From assembly GCF_000143415.4 (NCBI RefSeq), contig NW_003314261.1, forward strand, positions 2,612,904-2,676,903: DNA of 64,000 nucleotides, in the 5' to 3' direction. The position numbers were made by a program, and so were the translations under genes. How positions within the stretch are numbered: the stretch's first letter is position 1; every line of letters starts with the position of its first letter. The notes below the pieces were generated by a model that saw nothing but the letters and a program-made list of their open reading frames with translations, did no database searches and was not told the origin of the DNA. This document shows, piece after piece, positions 61,692-64,000 of this stretch. This DNA is from Selaginella moellendorffii. Its lineage: Eukaryota > Streptophyta > Lycopodiopsida > Selaginellales > Selaginellaceae.

Positions 61692-62462
61692 GAATTAAAT
61701 AGTGCTTAATTACCCGTTAACCACGCGGCAGTTAAACCTCTCCCATGGATTTTCAAAGAAAGTCTTTTCATCCCGGACATCACGATGGTGTTTTCACAGA
61801 ACAGCAGGGTCAACTTTGCACAATGAGCGAGCCACTCGAGTCAGCCGCTGTCAAATATACTGGGTGTTTCCACGTCCAAAACCAGCACAATCGTTTCCTT
61901 TCTACGAGGTCTAGAGCTCTAGGTAGTCGAGATTCTTCTCGCCAACGTTGCCAGCAAGCAGGCAAGCTTTTGGTGGGGGATCTAACAGTCCATACAGGGT
62001 GCACAAGAAGAACTCCACAACGTCGTCCCTGCTTTTGCAAGTAAGTGGCATTCTATCATCTCATGTTCTTCTCGCGTGAAGCCTGTTTGCTTTTGCCCCG
62101 GCTTCGAAAGTCATACGAGTAACACGATTTTGACACTTTAGCAAACTTTTATCATTTTGGGATGCCGATGCGACCCGTGGGGGAAACAACAAACACCTGG
62201 AAGTTTGATTCGTATCTCTTTATTCTTGACTTGCTTTCTTTGGGTCTGCCGTACTCATCCATCGAGACAATGCAGGAAAATGACCGAGACTCGGGGAGCA
62301 AAATTCCAGCTTTGTTTGCCGAGGCATGTGATGCCGCGGAGAAATTATTCGCAATCAGTTTTGGTGTCCCAAAGCACACAAAGAAGACAGAGGAAAAAAA
62401 AATAAAAAAGGAGAACCAAGCAAGCAAAAGAGTACTTAGAAGAGGAGCCTCACAAAAACTTA
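61692..62462. other. Spacer between lectin gene and DWF1, unresolved ORFs
   Basis: About 770 bp. Open frames at 61745-62044 (+), 62162-62581 (+) and 62152-62466 (-) overlap; the 62162 frame (KFDSYLFILDLLSLGLPYSS then a Lys-rich stretch) has some protein character but runs into the antisense of DWF1. No homology, start context or splice support, so none is called. Confidence 0.35.
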
Positions 62463-64000
62463 TCAAGCGTCGAGTGGCCTTTCAAGATCCTTGTACCCGT
62501 TGTCGTGAACTTTTTGCTCCTCCTGCTTCACCTCCTGCTCGGTCTTCCTCCCCTTTTTGCACTTGTAGTAGACGCTCATGAACGTCCCCACTGCCCTGTA
62601 CTTCTCGCGGCACGCGTTGTAGAGGGTGGCGTCGAACATCCTCCAAAAGTCGTGCTCGTTGAGCTCCGTCACGGCGTACTGCGGCTGGAAGCCGTGGTTG
62701 TCGATGAGCCACTGCTCCATCTTGCGCACCGCCGCGGCGCCGTCGTACTCCTCGCCGCGGAACACCGGCTCCGGCGTGTAGTAGACGCCCACGTCCGTGT
62801 ACATCTGCGCGTAGCTCGTGTCGCCCTGCCTTTGGTACAGCTCGAAGCTCGGCTCCGGTGTGATCATCGTTTTGATTGGCGTCCGGAACAAGCGGTGTGG
62901 GCACAGCCAGATTGGATACACCTGGTGGCAGGGAGCGATGAGATTTGCAAAGAGTTGACGACGCAGGGTGACGCTATCATGCATGCATGGAAAACAAGCA
63001 TGAAAAAAAAAGAACTTCGAGGATGTACGTACCTCAAAGCGAGACCTTTGCAAAGAGTTTATGAGTCAAGCAAGCAAGCATAAGCAAACAAAGTAAAAGT
63101 TCGGTGCAAGGACTGGAAAATGAGAGGAAAGTGCGTACCTCAAATTCTCTGTCCGAGAATTCCAGCGCATCCGCAACTTTGTGGAGCGGTACCAGCATGT
63201 CCTGGATGATGTGCCTCTCGTGGTAGTAGTTCCTGATAGCGTCACCCTGCGTCGCCTTGAGGAACGAGACCTTGGGAGGCATCGCCCAGCCCATGAGCCA
63301 GCGGAACCAAAACTGGTCCGCGAATGGGAGGATGAGCTTCCCCTCCCAGTACAAGCACCGGGTATGCCTGTGGTAGTACTCCCGCGTTGGAATGTACTCC
63401 ACGAACTCGCCCTTGTCCAGCGCGGTCTGTGCGTGCTGGTAGAACCACGGCTTAAACCACCACCCTTGCTCGTTGATCTTGTTCCCCCGCTGCTTGGCTT
63501 CCTCCCGAGACGCGTATCGTCCCGTCATCATCACCCCTTCGTTCCGGTTGTAGATCATCGCCTCCACGAAGTCTGGAACCTTGTCAGCGCTATCCTGGTC
63601 GCCATCGGCCGGGCAGAAGCTATCAATGTATGCCTGCGCCAGATCTCGCAAGCTCCCGCGAACTGGAATATAAGTCACCTTCATGTACTCCTTGACTGGG
63701 ATGAGCTTGATCTCGGCGGCCACGAGCAGCCCAAGAGTTCCCTGTGACCATGGGATGGCGTAGAAGAGCTCCTTGTGCTCGTTGTCAGCAGTAGCACGGA
63801 CGAGGCGGCCGTCGGCGAGGATGATCTCGTAAGCCACCACCGTGTCGGAGAAGAGGCCGTAGATGTGGGAGCTGCCCTCGATGCCATAGCCGTTGATGAG
63901 GCCGCCCACTGTGAGATCGTCGAGCTCGGCCACCACGGCCAGGGACACACCGAGCGGCACCGTGGCTCGTGAGATCTGGCCCATGTTGACGAGAGGCTCC
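62463..64000 (-). CDS. DWF1: Delta24-sterol reductase DIMINUTO/DWF1, partial (5' part beyond window)
   Basis: Two exons seen: 63139 to beyond 64000 and 62463-62921, separated by a 217-nt intron. Reading from the edge: EPLVNMGQISRATVPLG, AELDDLTVGGLINGYGIEGS, the FAD-binding region of DWF1, then FYAIPWSQGTLGLLVAAEIK, FVEYIPTREYYHRHTRCLYW and, in the last exon, YPIWLCPHRLF and FWRMFDATLYNACREKYRAV. The enzyme reduces the C24 side-chain double bond (24-methylenecholesterol to campesterol), needed for sterol and brassinosteroid synthesis, at the ER membrane. The N-terminus, including the membrane anchor, is outside the window. A 21-nt stretch of the exon recurs inverted in the intron. Confidence 0.95.
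62959..63254. repeat. 21-nt perfect inverted repeat, DWF1 intron versus exon
   Basis: 62959-62979 in the intron is the exact reverse complement of 63234-63254 in the coding exon (codons for T-Q-G-D-A-I). Inside the pre-mRNA the two would pair. Confidence 0.85.

Noticed and set aside
62162-62581. 139-codon + strand frame
   Set aside because: Its last third is antisense to DWF1 and the rest has no recognisable family or splice support; left unresolved.

Overview
The window is nuclear DNA of a land plant, most likely a lycophyte such as Selaginella moellendorffii. That name is an inference. It rests on an embryophyte gene set (DELLA, DWF1, VTC2, PILS, chloroplast ATP synthase gamma), very short spliceosomal introns (mostly 45-65 nt), tightly packed GC-rich genes separated by AT-rich repeat blocks, and gene families such as a cyanovirin-type lectin. 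All exon models were built by hand from splice consensus, reading phase and family conservation. Nearly every model closes in phase from first to last exon.

Layout. 1-3.9 kb: repeat-rich flank with a LINE relic split by a hAT-like transposon. 3.96-5.86 kb: a nuclear group II intron maturase-like gene with a dead reverse transcriptase centre. 5.9-12.7 kb: AT-rich desert with a MITE and a Ty3/gypsy relic. 14-28 kb: gene-dense block with DELLA, an mTERF protein, an RRM (CFIm68-like) protein, a group C MAP kinase, sphingoid base C4-hydroxylase, a PILS auxin carrier and ATPC1. 27.7-32.2 kb: an intact LRR receptor-like protein and its broken tandem copy, which carries a near-perfect foldback. 32.4-37.1 kb: AT-rich graveyard with a decayed CVNH lectin, a GPAT pseudogene and a Helentron-type helicase/endonuclease relic. 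37.1-64 kb: second gene-dense block with CVNH lectin, three GH1 beta-glucosidases, a P4-ATPase, VTC2 with its upstream ORF, a second RRM paralogue, a membrane-anchored hevein-domain protein, a plastid pseudokinase-like protein, an unknown coiled-coil protein, an 8-cysteine protein, imidazoleglycerol-phosphate dehydratase, a bulb-lectin-domain protein, and DWF1 running off the right edge.

Functional themes are mixed, as expected for a plant chromosome: there is no operon-like unit. Several genes touch hormone biology (DELLA for gibberellin, PILS for auxin, DWF1 for brassinosteroid/sterol). Others are secreted carbohydrate-binding or carbohydrate-cleaving proteins (CVNH, hevein-TM, bulb lectin, three GH1). 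Local duplication is the main force seen: RLP plus pseudogene, CVNH plus relic, hevein plus relic, two RRM genes and three GH1 genes. The most notable signals are the non-AUG upstream ORF in the VTC2 leader, the foldback in the RLP pseudogene, the catalytically dead nuclear maturase, and several proteins with domain combinations I cannot match to a known family.
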